This document shows, piece after piece, positions 9,523-18,863 of a stretch of 64,000 bases of DNA. Origin of the DNA: Luteipulveratus halotolerans (lineage in GTDB: Bacteria; Actinomycetota; Actinomycetes; Actinomycetales; Dermatophilaceae); the NCBI RefSeq assembly GCF_001247745.1, contig NZ_LAIR01000002.1, positions 434,001 through 498,000 on the forward strand. The letters are read 5' to 3'. Made by a program: the position numbers and the translations under genes. The stretch's first letter is position 1; every line of letters begins with the position of its first letter. The notes beneath the pieces were generated by a model, which saw nothing but the letters and a program-made list of their open reading frames with translations, was not told the DNA's origin and did no database searches.

Positions 9523-10135
9523 CAAGCCCAGCAAGGACAAGGAGCCCGGTCTGCTCTCGAAGGTCGCCGGCTTCGGCGTGACCTTCGGGACGATGTTCCG
9601 CAAGATCGAGACCGAGCAGTACCCCGAGGACAAGCGGCCGACCCAGCTGCGCTTCCACGGACGCCACCAGCTCAACCGTCACCCCGACGGCCTGGAGAAG
9701 TGCGTCGGCTGCGAGCTGTGCGCGTGGGCCTGCCCGGCCGACGCGATCCTCGTCGAGGGCGCGGACAACGACGACGCCAACGGTCAGCGGTTCTCACCCG
9801 GTGAGCGCTACGGCCGCGTCTACCAGATCAACTACCTGCGCTGCATCTTCTGCGGGCTGTGCATCGAGGCGTGCCCCACGCGGGCGCTCACGATGACCAA
9901 CGAGTACGAGCTCGCCGACGACAACCGCGCCGACCTGATCTTCACCAAGGACCAGCTGCTCGCGCCGCTGCAGAACGGCATGCTCCCCGCGCCGCACCCG
10001 ATGGTCGACGGCATGGAGGAGCGCGACTACTACCAGGGCAAGGTCACGCAGGCGACGCCCGAGCAGGAGGCCTGGGCTCAGCAGCGCGAGCACGAGCTCG
10101 CTGCGGAGTCCGCCGGACGAGAGGACACGGCATGA
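9515..10135 (+). CDS. nuoI: NADH-quinone oxidoreductase subunit I
   Basis: 206 aa peripheral subunit with two bacterial-type [4Fe-4S] clusters, N6a and N6b. Ligands are C63, C66, C69, C73 (CVGCELCAWAC) and C110, C113, C116, C120 (CIFCGLCIEAC), each followed by Pro. They carry electrons from NuoG to N2 in NuoB. The GTG start lies inside the end of nuoH. The end overlaps nuoJ by ATGA. Confidence 0.97.
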   Translation: MADKPSKDKEPGLLSKVAGFGVTFGTMFRKIETEQYPEDKRPTQLRFHGRHQLNRHPDGLEKCVGCELCAWACPADAILVEGADNDDANGQRFSPGERYGRVYQINYLRCIFCGLCIEACPTRALTMTNEYELADDNRADLIFTKDQLLAPLQNGMLPAPHPMVDGMEERDYYQGKVTQATPEQEAWAQQREHELAAESAGREDTA

Positions 10136-11055
10136 CCGTCGGAGGTGCGGAGTCCGCACTCTTCTGGATCGCGGGCCCGCTGGCGGTGGTCGGCGCCCTC
10201 GCGCTGCTGTTCGCGCGCAAGGCGGTGCACGCCGCGATGGGCATGGCCCTGACGATGATCGTGCTGGGCGTCTTCTACATCACCCAGCAGGCCGAGTTCC
10301 TCGGCGTCATCCAGATCTTCGTCTACTCCGGCGCCGTGATGATGCTGTTCCTGTTCGTCATCATGCTCGTCGGCGTCGACTCCTCCGACTCGCTCGTCGA
10401 GACGATCAAGGGTCAGCGCTGGGCCGGTCTGCTGCTGGCCGCCGGTCTCGCCGCGATCACCCTCGCCGGCATCGGCAAGGCGACCTTCGGCGCGCCGCGC
10501 GGTCTGCAGGAGGCCAACGAGGACGGCAACGTCAGCGGCGTCGCACGCCTGATCTTCGGCGACTACGTCTGGGCGTTCGAGGCCACGAGCGCGCTGCTGA
10601 TCACCGCCGCGCTCGGCGCGATGGTGCTCGCCCACCGTGAGCGGCTCACCCCCAAGGCCAGCCAGGCCGACTGGTCGCGTGAGCGCATCCGCAAGGGCGA
10701 GAACGTCGCCGGCCTTCCCGCGCCCGGTGTGTACGCCCGCCACAACGCCGTCGACACCCCGGCTCTGCTGCCCGACGGCTCGCCCGCCGAACTGTCGATC
10801 TCGCGGGTGCTGCGGGCCCGTGGTCAGGTCGGCACGACCGGCGCGCTCACCACGGTCACGGACGAGTTCGAGCACGAGACCGGAGACGACGTCGTCGACC
10901 GCACACCCGGCAGCGGCACCGACACCGTCGCGGGTGGCACCCCGGCAGGCGTGAGCCGCCGCGACGCCAGTGGCCTCGAGCGCGAGCGCGAGGCGGTCGT
11001 ACCCGCGGCTGACGAGCCCGAGCGCACCGACGACGAGAAGGGGCACGAGCAGTGA
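10132..11055 (+). CDS. nuoJ: NADH-quinone oxidoreductase subunit J
   Basis: 307 aa. Five hydrophobic helices fill residues about 8-170, including the FVYSGAVMMLFLFVIMLVG segment typical of helix 3. About 140 residues follow that are hydrophilic and charged (KASQADWSRERIRKGENVAG... ending DEKGHEQ), so the protein is much longer than the roughly 180-aa enteric NuoJ. Long cytoplasmic tails are usual in actinobacterial NuoJ; their function is unknown to me. Start ATG overlaps nuoI; end overlaps nuoK (GTGA). Confidence 0.95.
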   Translation: MTVGGAESALFWIAGPLAVVGALALLFARKAVHAAMGMALTMIVLGVFYITQQAEFLGVIQIFVYSGAVMMLFLFVIMLVGVDSSDSLVETIKGQRWAGLLLAAGLAAITLAGIGKATFGAPRGLQEANEDGNVSGVARLIFGDYVWAFEATSALLITAALGAMVLAHRERLTPKASQADWSRERIRKGENVAGLPAPGVYARHNAVDTPALLPDGSPAELSISRVLRARGQVGTTGALTTVTDEFEHETGDDVVDRTPGSGTDTVAGGTPAGVSRRDASGLEREREAVVPAADEPERTDDEKGHEQ

Positions 11056-11351
11056 GCCTCACCAACTACGTCTACCTGTCGGCGATCCTGTTCGCGATCG
11101 GCGCCGCCACGGTGCTGCTGCGCCGCAACGCGATCATCGTCTTCATGGGCATCGAGCTGATGCTCAACGCCGCCAACCTCGCCTTCGTCACGTTCGCCCG
11201 GATGCACGGGCAGCTCGACGGCCAGGTGATCGCCCTGTTCGTGATGGTCGTCGCGGCGGCCGAGGTCGTCGTCGGCCTCGCCATCATCATGGCCATCTTC
11301 CGTGCGCGCCGGTCGGCCTCGGTCGACGACGCCAACCTGCTGAAGCTGTAA
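11052..11351 (+). CDS. nuoK: NADH-quinone oxidoreductase subunit K
   Basis: 99 aa, three transmembrane helices, the normal size. The two membrane glutamates needed for proton translocation are visible, one in the IELMLNAANL motif of helix 2 and one in AAAEVVVGLAI of helix 3. GTG start at 11052 within the nuoJ stop. Nine bases separate it from nuoL. Confidence 0.97.
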   Translation: MSLTNYVYLSAILFAIGAATVLLRRNAIIVFMGIELMLNAANLAFVTFARMHGQLDGQVIALFVMVVAAAEVVVGLAIIMAIFRARRSASVDDANLLKL

Positions 11352-11360
11352 GGAGCCGGC

Positions 11361-13307
11361 GTGCCTCACGTGAGTACCGCTGCCTCGCTGGTGGCGGAGT
11401 CCACCGGTGGAGTCCACGACGCCACAGGCATGGCGTCCAGCGCCTGGCTGCTGGTCGCGCTGCCGCTCGCCGGCGCCGCGATCCTGCTGCTCGGCGGCAA
11501 GGCCCTCAACAAGATCGGCCCCGCGCTCGCGACCGGTCTGGCCTGGGCCAGCTTCGGTGTCGGCGTCGCGACCATCGTCGAGATGCTCGGCCGCGACGAG
11601 GGGGAGCGGGCCCAGCACCTGCACCTCTACTCGTGGATCCCGGCCGGCGGGTTCAACCTCGACGCCGGTCTGCAGATCGACCAGCTGTCACTGACGTTCG
11701 TCATGCTGATCACGTTCGTCGGGTCGCTGATCCACGTCTACTCCCTGGGCTACATGGAGCACGACCCCGACAAGCGCCGGTTCTTCGCCTACCTCAACCT
11801 GTTCATCGCGGCGATGCTGCTGCTGGTGCTCGCCGACTCCTACCTGCTGCTGTTCGTCGGCTGGGAGGGCGTGGGCCTGGCGTCGTACCTGCTCATCGGG
11901 TTCTGGAACCACAACCCGGCGTACGCCACGGCCGCCAACAAGGCGTTCGTCGTCAACCGTGTCGGTGACGCCGGCATGCTGCTGGCGATCTTCGCGATGT
12001 TCATGACGTTCGGTCGGGTCGACTTCGCCGGGGTCAACGCCGCGGTCGGCGGTGCGTCCGAGGGCGCCCTCACCGCGATCGGTCTGCTGCTGCTCGTCGG
12101 CGCCTGCGGCAAGTCGGCGCAGTTCCCGCTGCAGAGCTGGCTGGGTGACGCGATGGCCGGCCCGACGCCGGTGTCCGCACTGATCCACGCCGCCACCATG
12201 GTGACCGCCGGCGTCTACCTGATCGTGCGCTCCAGCGCGATCTTCGACGGGGCGCCCGACGCGCGCCTCGCCGTGACGATCGTCGGTGCGATCACGCTGC
12301 TGTTCGGAGCGATCGTCGGTTGCGCCAAGGACGACATGAAGAAGGCGCTCGCCGCCTCGACCATGTCGCAGATCGGCTACATGGTCCTGGCCGCCGGCCT
12401 CGGCCCGGTCGGCTACGCGTTCGCGATCTTCCACCTGCTCACGCACGGCTCCTTCAAGGCCGGCATGTTCCTCGGTGCGGGTTCGGTCATGCACGGCATG
12501 AACGACCAGGTCGACATGCGCCGCTTCGGCGGGCTGTCCGGGGTCATGAAGATCACCTGGGCCACGTTCGGTCTCGGGTGGCTCGCCATCATCGGCTTCC
12601 CCGGCCTGTCCGGCTTCTGGTCCAAGGACAAGATCATCGAGTCGGCGTTCGTCGGCGAGGGCTGGCGCCCGTGGGTGTTCGGCCTCGCCGCGCTGATCGG
12701 TGCGGGGATCACCGCGTTCTACATGTCGCGGCTGTTCTTCATGACCTTCCACGGTAAGCGCCGCTGGACTGATGACGTCCACCCGCACGAGTCGCCCGCG
12801 ACCATGACGGTGCCGATGATGATCCTGGCGATCGGGTCGGCGTTCCTCGGTCTGGCCCTCGGCCCGACCGGCGTGATCAGCGACTGGCTGGAGCCGATCA
12901 CCGGGCACGTCGAGCACCACGAGCCGGTGCTGGCGGTGCCGCTCATCACCGGCCTCACGATGCTGCTGGTCGTCGCCGGGGTGGCGCTGGCCTGGATGCG
13001 GTACTGGCGCGACCCGGTGCCGATCGCCCCGCCCGTCGGGTCGCTCGCCACCCAGGCAGCGCGCCGCGACCTGTTCCAGGACGACGTCAACGAGGCGGTC
13101 TTCGCCCGTCCCGGTCTGCACCTGACCCGCGCGCTGGTCTACGCCGACAACAAGGGAGTCGACGGTGCCGTCGGCGGCACGGCCGCTGCCATCAGTGGCA
13201 GCTCGGCCCGCCTGAAGAAGATCCAGAACGGCTATGTCCGGTCGTATGCCCTGACGATGCTGCTCGGCGTCGTCGCAGTCCTCGGTGTCGTGTGGGTGGT
13301 GCAGTGA
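11361..13307 (+). CDS. nuoL: NADH-quinone oxidoreductase subunit L
   Basis: 648 aa antiporter-like proton-pumping subunit. The core contains the conserved LLFVGWEGVGLASYLLIGFW helix with its Glu, LQSWLGDAMAGPTPVSALIHAATMV with the pumping Lys/His region, and KDDMKKALAASTMSQIGYM. Helices continue to the C-terminus, including the lateral amphipathic region expected in NuoL but not in M or N. GTG start with AGGAG a few bases upstream. Ends in a one-base overlap with nuoM. Confidence 0.96.
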   Translation: MPHVSTAASLVAESTGGVHDATGMASSAWLLVALPLAGAAILLLGGKALNKIGPALATGLAWASFGVGVATIVEMLGRDEGERAQHLHLYSWIPAGGFNLDAGLQIDQLSLTFVMLITFVGSLIHVYSLGYMEHDPDKRRFFAYLNLFIAAMLLLVLADSYLLLFVGWEGVGLASYLLIGFWNHNPAYATAANKAFVVNRVGDAGMLLAIFAMFMTFGRVDFAGVNAAVGGASEGALTAIGLLLLVGACGKSAQFPLQSWLGDAMAGPTPVSALIHAATMVTAGVYLIVRSSAIFDGAPDARLAVTIVGAITLLFGAIVGCAKDDMKKALAASTMSQIGYMVLAAGLGPVGYAFAIFHLLTHGSFKAGMFLGAGSVMHGMNDQVDMRRFGGLSGVMKITWATFGLGWLAIIGFPGLSGFWSKDKIIESAFVGEGWRPWVFGLAALIGAGITAFYMSRLFFMTFHGKRRWTDDVHPHESPATMTVPMMILAIGSAFLGLALGPTGVISDWLEPITGHVEHHEPVLAVPLITGLTMLLVVAGVALAWMRYWRDPVPIAPPVGSLATQAARRDLFQDDVNEAVFARPGLHLTRALVYADNKGVDGAVGGTAAAISGSSARLKKIQNGYVRSYALTMLLGVVAVLGVVWVVQ

Positions 13308-14869
13308 TGTCCGACTTCCCCTGGTTGACCACCCTTGGGGTCATTCCTCTGATCGGTGCGCTGGTCGTGGGCTTCCTGCCCTCCGGCCTGTCGCGCCTGG
13401 CCCGCCCGCTCGCGCTGGCGTTCTCCCTCGCGACCCTCGCGGTCGGCGTACTGGCTGCGTTCCAGTTCGACTGGGACGGCGGTGGCACGCAGTTCCAGCT
13501 CACCGAGACCCACTCGTGGATCACGCAGTTCGGGGTCTCGTACGCCCTCGGTGTCGACGGCATCGCGCTCAGCCTGATCCTGATGAGCCTGGTGCTGGTG
13601 CCGATCTGCCTGGTGGCGGCGTGGGACGACGTGCCCGAGCCCGGTCGTCGACAGCAGACCTACTACGCGCTGATGCTGGTGCTGCTGACCTTCATGATCG
13701 GCGTCTTCGCAGCCACCGACGTCTTCCTGTTCTACGTCTTCTTCGAGGCGATGCTGATCCCGGTCTACTTCCTGATCGGGTCGTTCGGCGGCGCCAACCG
13801 TCAGTACGCCGCGGTGAAGTTCCTGCTGTTCTCGCTGCTCGGCGGGCTGATCATGCTCGTCGCGGTCATCGCTCTCTACACGCAGGGCCCGGGCGGTGAG
13901 CACGGCTTCCTGATCTCGCGCCTCACCGGGCTCGACATCTCGACCGGCACCGAGCGCTGGCTGTTCCTCGGTTTCTTCTTCGCGTTCGCCGTCAAGGCGC
14001 CGATGTGGCCGGTGCACACCTGGCTGCCCGACGCCGCCACCGAGGCGCGCCCGGCCACCGCCGTGCTGCTCGTCGGCGTCCTCGACAAGGTCGGCACGTT
14101 CGGGATGATCCGCTTCTGCCTGCAGCTGTTCCCGGATGCCGCCAAGTGGGCGACGCCGGCGATCATCGTGCTCGCGGTCATCTCGATCCTGTACGCCGCA
14201 CTGGTCGCCATCGGGCAGACCGACATGATGCGTCTGATCGCCTACACCTCGGTCAGCCACTTCGGGTTCATCGTGCTCGGCATCTTCGCGATGACCAGCA
14301 CCTCGCACCTGGGCTCGACGCTCTACATGGTCAACCACGGGTTCACCACGGCCGCCCTGTTCCTGTTCGCCGGCATGCTCATCGCGCGTCGCGGCAGCAA
14401 GAACATCGGCGACTACGGCGGCTGGCAACGGGTCACCCCCGCCCTGGCCGGCATCTTCCTGGTCGCCGGTCTGTCGGCTCTGTCCCTGCCCGGCCTGAAT
14501 TCCTTCGTCTCCGAGTTCCTCGTGATGGCAGGCACGTTCGACAAGTACAAGGTCGCGACGGTGTTCGCCGTCCTCGGCGTGATCCTGGCTGCGCTCTACA
14601 TCCTGCTGATGTACAAGGACGTCATGACCGGCCCCAAGCCGGCCGACCGCGACGACGTCCGCGACCTCAGCCTGCGCGAGAAGCTTGTCGCCGCGCCGCT
14701 CATCGTGGCGTTCCTGTTCCTCGGGTTCTTCCCGAAGCCGGCCCTGGACCTGCTGCGCCCCGCGGTCAGCACCACGCTGCACCACGTGGGCGTCACCGAT
14801 CCCACGCCGGACGTCGTACCTGCCGCCGACCACACCCCGGTCGGCGCCGCTGAGGGGAGTGCCAAGTGA
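13307..14869 (+). CDS. nuoM: NADH-quinone oxidoreductase subunit M
   Basis: 520 aa antiporter-like subunit with about 14 helices. The conserved FYVFFEAMLIPVYFLIG helix holds the channel Glu; the loop-helix KAPMWPVHTWLPDAATEARPATAVLL carries the channel Lys; TDMMRLIAYTSVSHFGF matches the second half-channel. I chose the ATG at 13307, which overlaps the nuoL stop (TGATG), over an in-frame GTG at 13292. Ends overlapping nuoN. Confidence 0.96.
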   Translation: MSDFPWLTTLGVIPLIGALVVGFLPSGLSRLARPLALAFSLATLAVGVLAAFQFDWDGGGTQFQLTETHSWITQFGVSYALGVDGIALSLILMSLVLVPICLVAAWDDVPEPGRRQQTYYALMLVLLTFMIGVFAATDVFLFYVFFEAMLIPVYFLIGSFGGANRQYAAVKFLLFSLLGGLIMLVAVIALYTQGPGGEHGFLISRLTGLDISTGTERWLFLGFFFAFAVKAPMWPVHTWLPDAATEARPATAVLLVGVLDKVGTFGMIRFCLQLFPDAAKWATPAIIVLAVISILYAALVAIGQTDMMRLIAYTSVSHFGFIVLGIFAMTSTSHLGSTLYMVNHGFTTAALFLFAGMLIARRGSKNIGDYGGWQRVTPALAGIFLVAGLSALSLPGLNSFVSEFLVMAGTFDKYKVATVFAVLGVILAALYILLMYKDVMTGPKPADRDDVRDLSLREKLVAAPLIVAFLFLGFFPKPALDLLRPAVSTTLHHVGVTDPTPDVVPAADHTPVGAAEGSAK

Positions 14870-16428
14870 CCGCCGCGCTGAGCAGCGTGCCTGCCGCTGA
14901 GTTCGTCCAGGCGAAGGTCGAGTACGCCGCCGTCCTGCCGATGTTCATCGTGTTCGGTGTCGCGCTCGTCGGAGTCCTCGTCGAGGCGTTCGCGCCGCGT
15001 CGCGCCCGGTACTGGATCCAGCTCGGGCTCACGCTCGCGGGCCTGGTCGCCGCGTTCCTCGTGCTCGTCCTGTACTCCCGCGAGCACCAGGCCAAGACCG
15101 CTGCGGGCGCGATCGTCGTCGACGGGCCCGCCCTGTTCTTCCAGGGCACCGTCCTGGTGCTGAGCGCGGTCGCCCTCCTCGCGATGGCCGAGCGGCTCGA
15201 CGGGCGCGAGGCCGACACGTTCACCCAGTCCGGGTCGGCCGTGCCGGGCTCGCCGCAGGAGGCCGCTGCGGTCCGGCTGGGCGCCACCTCCACCGAGGTC
15301 TTCCCACTGGTGCTGTTCGCCGTCACCGGCATGATGATGTTCCCGGCAGCGGGTGACCTGCTGACCATGTTCGTCGCGCTCGAGGTGCTCTCGCTGCCGC
15401 TGTACATCCTCACCGGCCTCGCACGTCGACGCCGCCTGCTGTCGCAGGAGGCCTCGCTGAAGTACTTCCTGCTCGGCGCGTTCTCCTCGGCGTTCTTCCT
15501 CTTCGGAGCCGCGCTGGTCTACGGCTTCGCCGGGTCGGTGCGCTTCAGCGAGATCGCGGCGGCGGTGCCGCAGGTCGCCGGGCTCGACAGCCTGGCCGTG
15601 CCCGGTGTGATCCTCATCGCGGTCGGCCTGCTGTTCAAGGTCGGTGCGGTGCCGTTCCACTCCTGGACGCCCGACGTCTACCAGGGCGCCCCGACCCCGG
15701 TCACCGGGTTCATGGCGGCCTGCACCAAGGTCGCCGCGTTCGGTGCGCTGCTGCGGGTGCTGTACGTCGCGTTCGAGGGCCTGCGCTGGAACTGGCAGCC
15801 CGTGATCGCGGTCATCGCGGCGCTCACGATGGTGGTGGGGGCCGTGCTGTCGGTGACGCAGACCGACATGAAGCGACTGCTGGCGTACTCCTCGATCACC
15901 CACGCCGGGTTCGTGCTGGTCGGAGTGCTCGCCCTGGACCGCACGGGGGTGTCGAGCACGATGTTCTACCTCGTGACCTATGGTTTTTCCACCATCGCAG
16001 CGTTCGCGCTGATCGCTCTGGTGCGTTCGTCCGGGTCGGAGGCGACCCACCTGTCTCAGTGGGTGGGTCTCGGCAAGAGCAGTCCCGTGCTTGCCGGCAC
16101 CATCTCGTTCCTGATGCTGGCCTTCGCCGGTATCCCGCTGACGTCGGGCTTCACCGCCAAGTTCGCGGTGTTCGGTGCGGCGATCGCCCATGACGGCACG
16201 TGGCTGGCGGTGGTCGGTGTGCTCGCCTCGGCCGTGACGGCGTTCGTCTATGTGAGGGTGATCGTGCTCATGTACTTCTCCGAGCCGACCGGTGACACGG
16301 TCGTGGCGCGGCCTTCGGTGCTGACGGCCGCGGCCGTCACGATCTGTGTGGCAGCCACCGTGCTGCTCGGCATCGTGCCGTCGCCGCTGCTCGACCTGGC
16401 CCACGACTCCTCGCTGTTCCTGCCGTGA
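14866..16428 (+). CDS. nuoN: NADH-quinone oxidoreductase subunit N
   Basis: 520 aa antiporter-like subunit and the last complex I gene of the operon. Visible motifs are FVALEVLSLPLYILTG (channel Glu), LFKVGAVPFHSWTPDVYQGAPTPVTGFMA (channel Lys and the WTPDVYxGAP signature) and TDMKRLLAYSSITHAGF. GTG start at 14866 overlapping the nuoM stop; its own stop overlaps the GTG of the prenyltransferase gene, which puts that gene in the same transcript. Confidence 0.96.
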   Translation: MTAALSSVPAAEFVQAKVEYAAVLPMFIVFGVALVGVLVEAFAPRRARYWIQLGLTLAGLVAAFLVLVLYSREHQAKTAAGAIVVDGPALFFQGTVLVLSAVALLAMAERLDGREADTFTQSGSAVPGSPQEAAAVRLGATSTEVFPLVLFAVTGMMMFPAAGDLLTMFVALEVLSLPLYILTGLARRRRLLSQEASLKYFLLGAFSSAFFLFGAALVYGFAGSVRFSEIAAAVPQVAGLDSLAVPGVILIAVGLLFKVGAVPFHSWTPDVYQGAPTPVTGFMAACTKVAAFGALLRVLYVAFEGLRWNWQPVIAVIAALTMVVGAVLSVTQTDMKRLLAYSSITHAGFVLVGVLALDRTGVSSTMFYLVTYGFSTIAAFALIALVRSSGSEATHLSQWVGLGKSSPVLAGTISFLMLAFAGIPLTSGFTAKFAVFGAAIAHDGTWLAVVGVLASAVTAFVYVRVIVLMYFSEPTGDTVVARPSVLTAAAVTICVAATVLLGIVPSPLLDLAHDSSLFLP

Positions 16429-17420
16429 CCGCTGCTGCGCTGAAGGCGCTGCCCGGTGCATCGGGCGAGCTCACCTCCCGCCTCGACGAGGGGCTGAAGG
16501 CCGTCGACGTGCGGCTGCGTGAGGTCATCGACCACGACGACCCGTTCATCGCTCGTGCGTCGGCGCACCTCGCCGACGGCGGCAAGCGATTCCGGCCGAT
16601 GCTCACGCTGCTCGCGGCCGAGCTCGGCACGGGGCGCAACGACCAGGTCGTCGATGCAGCGACCGGCGTCGAGCTCACCCACATGGCCTCGCTCTACCAC
16701 GACGACGTCATGGACGAGGCGCAGGTGCGCCACGGCATCCCGAGCGCCAACACCGTCTACGACAACTCCACCGCGATCCTCGTGGGCGACCTGTTGTTCG
16801 GCAAGGCGTCGGAGATCGTCGCCGGCCTCGGAGCCGAGGCGGTGCTGATCCAGGCGCAGACCTTCGTACGCCTGTGTGCCGGTCAGATCCAGGACGACCA
16901 GCAGGCGCCCGCCGGCGCCGACCCGATGCAGCACTACCTGCAGGTGCTGGCCGACAAGACCGGTGTGCTGATCGCGACGGCTGCGCGCTACGGCGCGATG
17001 TTCGGCGGCTGCCCCGACTCGACGATCGAGGTCATGCGTGAGTACGGCGAGCTGGTCGGCATGGTCTTCCAGCTGTCGGACGACATCCTCGACATCACCT
17101 CCGAGGAGGAGGAGTCGGGCAAGACGCCGGGCACCGACCTGCGCGAGGGCGTCCTCACCCTGCCGGTGCTCTACGCCCGTGGCTCGCAGGACCCCGCCGA
17201 TGCGCGCCTGCGCGAGCTGCTCTCGGCAGACCTCACCGATGACGCACTGCACTCCGAGGCGCTCGGTCTGCTGCGGGCGCACCAAGCCGTGGCGCAGGCC
17301 CGCGAGCACACGCAGGGCCTCGCCCAGCGTGCCGCCGACCTGATCGACACGCTGGGTGAGGGGCCGGCCCAGGACGCGTTGAAGCAGCTGCCGCTCGCGG
17401 TCGCCCTGCGCACGGCCTGA
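16425..17420 (+). CDS. Trans polyprenyl diphosphate synthase (menaquinone side chain)
   Basis: 331 aa. Both aspartate-rich motifs of chain-elongating isoprenyl synthases are present: the first with D93, D94, D97 (YHDDVMDEA) and the second with D219, D220, D223 (LSDDILDI); DGGKRFRPML is the IPP-binding region. The enzyme adds isopentenyl units to an allylic diphosphate. Gene overlap with nuoN (GTGA) and the reductase gene upstream of nuoA suggest it makes the menaquinone tail. The small residues ahead of the first motif suggest a long product, but chain length cannot be read from sequence alone. It is the last gene of the operon. Confidence 0.9.
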   Translation: MTAAALKALPGASGELTSRLDEGLKAVDVRLREVIDHDDPFIARASAHLADGGKRFRPMLTLLAAELGTGRNDQVVDAATGVELTHMASLYHDDVMDEAQVRHGIPSANTVYDNSTAILVGDLLFGKASEIVAGLGAEAVLIQAQTFVRLCAGQIQDDQQAPAGADPMQHYLQVLADKTGVLIATAARYGAMFGGCPDSTIEVMREYGELVGMVFQLSDDILDITSEEEESGKTPGTDLREGVLTLPVLYARGSQDPADARLRELLSADLTDDALHSEALGLLRAHQAVAQAREHTQGLAQRAADLIDTLGEGPAQDALKQLPLAVALRTA

Positions 17421-17459
17421 CGCGTCCGAACCTGAGCCGTCCGGCGCACCCCTCCCATC

Positions 17460-17525
17460 CGGCCGAGTGCGCATGTCGCGCTCGTTGCGAGGCTCGCGAA
17501 CTGGCACGACATGCGCACTCGGCCG
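17460..17525. repeat. 19-bp perfect inverted repeat between convergent genes
   Basis: The arm cggccgagtgcgcatgtcg (17460-17478) returns as its exact reverse complement at 17507-17525, with 28 bases between. It lies between the 3' ends of the polyprenyl synthase (+) and the glycosyltransferase (-). It could end transcription from both sides, but the spacer is long and there is no T-run, so a mobile or repetitive palindrome is also possible. Confidence 0.7.
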
Positions 17526-17548
17526 AGAGGGTCGGCCGCGGCCGGGCC

Positions 17549-18820
17549 TCAGGCGGCGATCCGCGCTGGGGCGCGGAAGATCCACCGACGCATGGCCACG
17601 AACCGCGCCACGGTGGCGACGACGTTCGCCCCGGCGACCACGACGGTCGCCGCCGCTGCGCTCGCACCGTCGGAGGTGGCGCCGAGCACGGCGAGGGCAG
17701 CGGCCGTCGTACCCCACGTGAGGGCGAAGACGGCCAACGCCTGGCCGTGCTGCACCAGCAGCCGTGACCGACCGCGTACGCCGAACGTCCACGCCCGGTT
17801 GGCGGTCGTGTTGAGCACGGTCGCCATGAGCAGCGCGACCAGGTTGGCGACCTGCCGACCCGTGCCGCCTGCGACGAACGCCGCGAACAGCCCGAGGTGG
17901 ACGACCGTGCTCGCCACCCCGACCGCCGCGAACCGCATGACCTGCCCGCCCAGCGGCGATCCTGTGCGCGCGACCTGCACGACCGGGCCGTGCGGTCCGT
18001 CGAGCACGACCGTGCCTCGACCGAGCTGCTCCTTGATCGACGCCACCGGCAGCGCCCCCGACCGGAAGGAGGGCGCGCCGCATCCGCAGCACGCCCCGCA
18101 GGTCGTCGGTCGCGGTGCCGACGACGTCCACGCGGCTGTCGGGGTCGTCGTACCAGTCGACCGGCACCTCGTGGATGCGCAGACCGCAGCGCTCGGCGAG
18201 CACGAGCAGCTCGGTGTCGAAGAACCAGGTGTTGTCCTCGACGAGCGGCAGCAGCTCGTGCGCGACGTCGCGCCGGATCGCCTTGAACCCGCACTGTGCG
18301 TCGGTGAACCGTGACCCAGCCCCACGCGGAGCACGTGGTTGTAGCAGCGCGAGATGACCCCGCGCTTCGTGCCGCGAATCACGTTGGCACCGTGTGTGAT
18401 TCGCGATCCGATGGCGACGTCCGAATGCCCTGACAGCAGCGGCGCCACGAGCGGCATGAACGCCGCGAGGTCGGTCGACAGGTCGACGTCCATGTACGCC
18501 AGCACGGGAGCGTCGCTCGCGAGCCACACCTGGCGCAGAGCTCGGCCGCGTCCCTTCTCGGTCAACGTCGCGATCTCGACACCCGGCAGCCGCTGCCGCA
18601 GGCCGTGCGCCACCTCGAGCGTCGCGTCAGTGCTGGCGTTGTCGGCGACCGTGATCCGGAACGGGTAGACCAGATGCTCGGTGAGGTAACCGTGCAACCG
18701 CTCGATGGACGCGGCAAGCACGTGCTCCTCGTTGTGGACCGGGACGAGGACGTCGACCACCGCGGTCGTTGCAGCGATCTCGAGCGCCGCAGGTGCGGGC
18801 GTCGTGTCGAGGGACGGCAT
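17549..18820 (-). CDS. GT2 glycosyltransferase with C-terminal GtrA domain; central 80 codons out of frame
   Basis: 423 aa as read. Residues about 20-165 are a dolichyl/polyprenyl-phosphate glycosyltransferase-type GT-A domain (VDVLVPVHNEE, DNASTDATLEVA, AYMDVDLSTD as the metal-binding DxD). Residues about 265-410 are a four-helix GtrA flippase-like domain. The segment between, about 18318 to 18077, reads as nonsense in this frame, while the next frame gives normal GT2 sequence (RFTDAQCGFKAI, LLPLVEDNTWFFDTELLV). One base appears missing near 18318 and one extra near 18075, so the ORF stays open. Either a real compensated double frameshift or two sequencing errors. The ATG lies 43 nt after the upstream membrane glycosyltransferase, so probably one operon. 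Confidence 0.8.
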   Translation of the reverse strand: MPSLDTTPAPAALEIAATTAVVDVLVPVHNEEHVLAASIERLHGYLTEHLVYPFRITVADNASTDATLEVAHGLRQRLPGVEIATLTEKGRGRALRQVWLASDAPVLAYMDVDLSTDLAAFMPLVAPLLSGHSDVAIGSRITHGANVIRGTKRGVISRCYNHVLRVGLGHGSPTHSAGSRRSGATSRTSCCRSSRTTPGSSTPSCSCSPSAAVCASTRCRSTGTTTPTAAWTSSAPRPTTCGACCGCGAPSFRSGALPVASIKEQLGRGTVVLDGPHGPVVQVARTGSPLGGQVMRFAAVGVASTVVHLGLFAAFVAGGTGRQVANLVALLMATVLNTTANRAWTFGVRGRSRLLVQHGQALAVFALTWGTTAAALAVLGATSDGASAAAATVVVAGANVVATVARFVAMRRWIFRAPARIAA

Positions 18821-18863
18821 GTGCGAATCTCCTTTCAGGTCAACGGTTTCGCAGTGCAGGGGC

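Noticed and set aside
646..16461. Many long - strand open frames under the nuo operon, up to 792 codons
   Set aside because: All lie opposite nuo genes with strong motifs. They are rich in Arg, His, Asp and Gly with no recognisable domain.
17549..18820. Programmed frameshifting in the glycosyltransferase
   Set aside because: Two opposite shifts 240 bases apart without slippery heptamers do not fit a programmed event; errors or decay are simpler.
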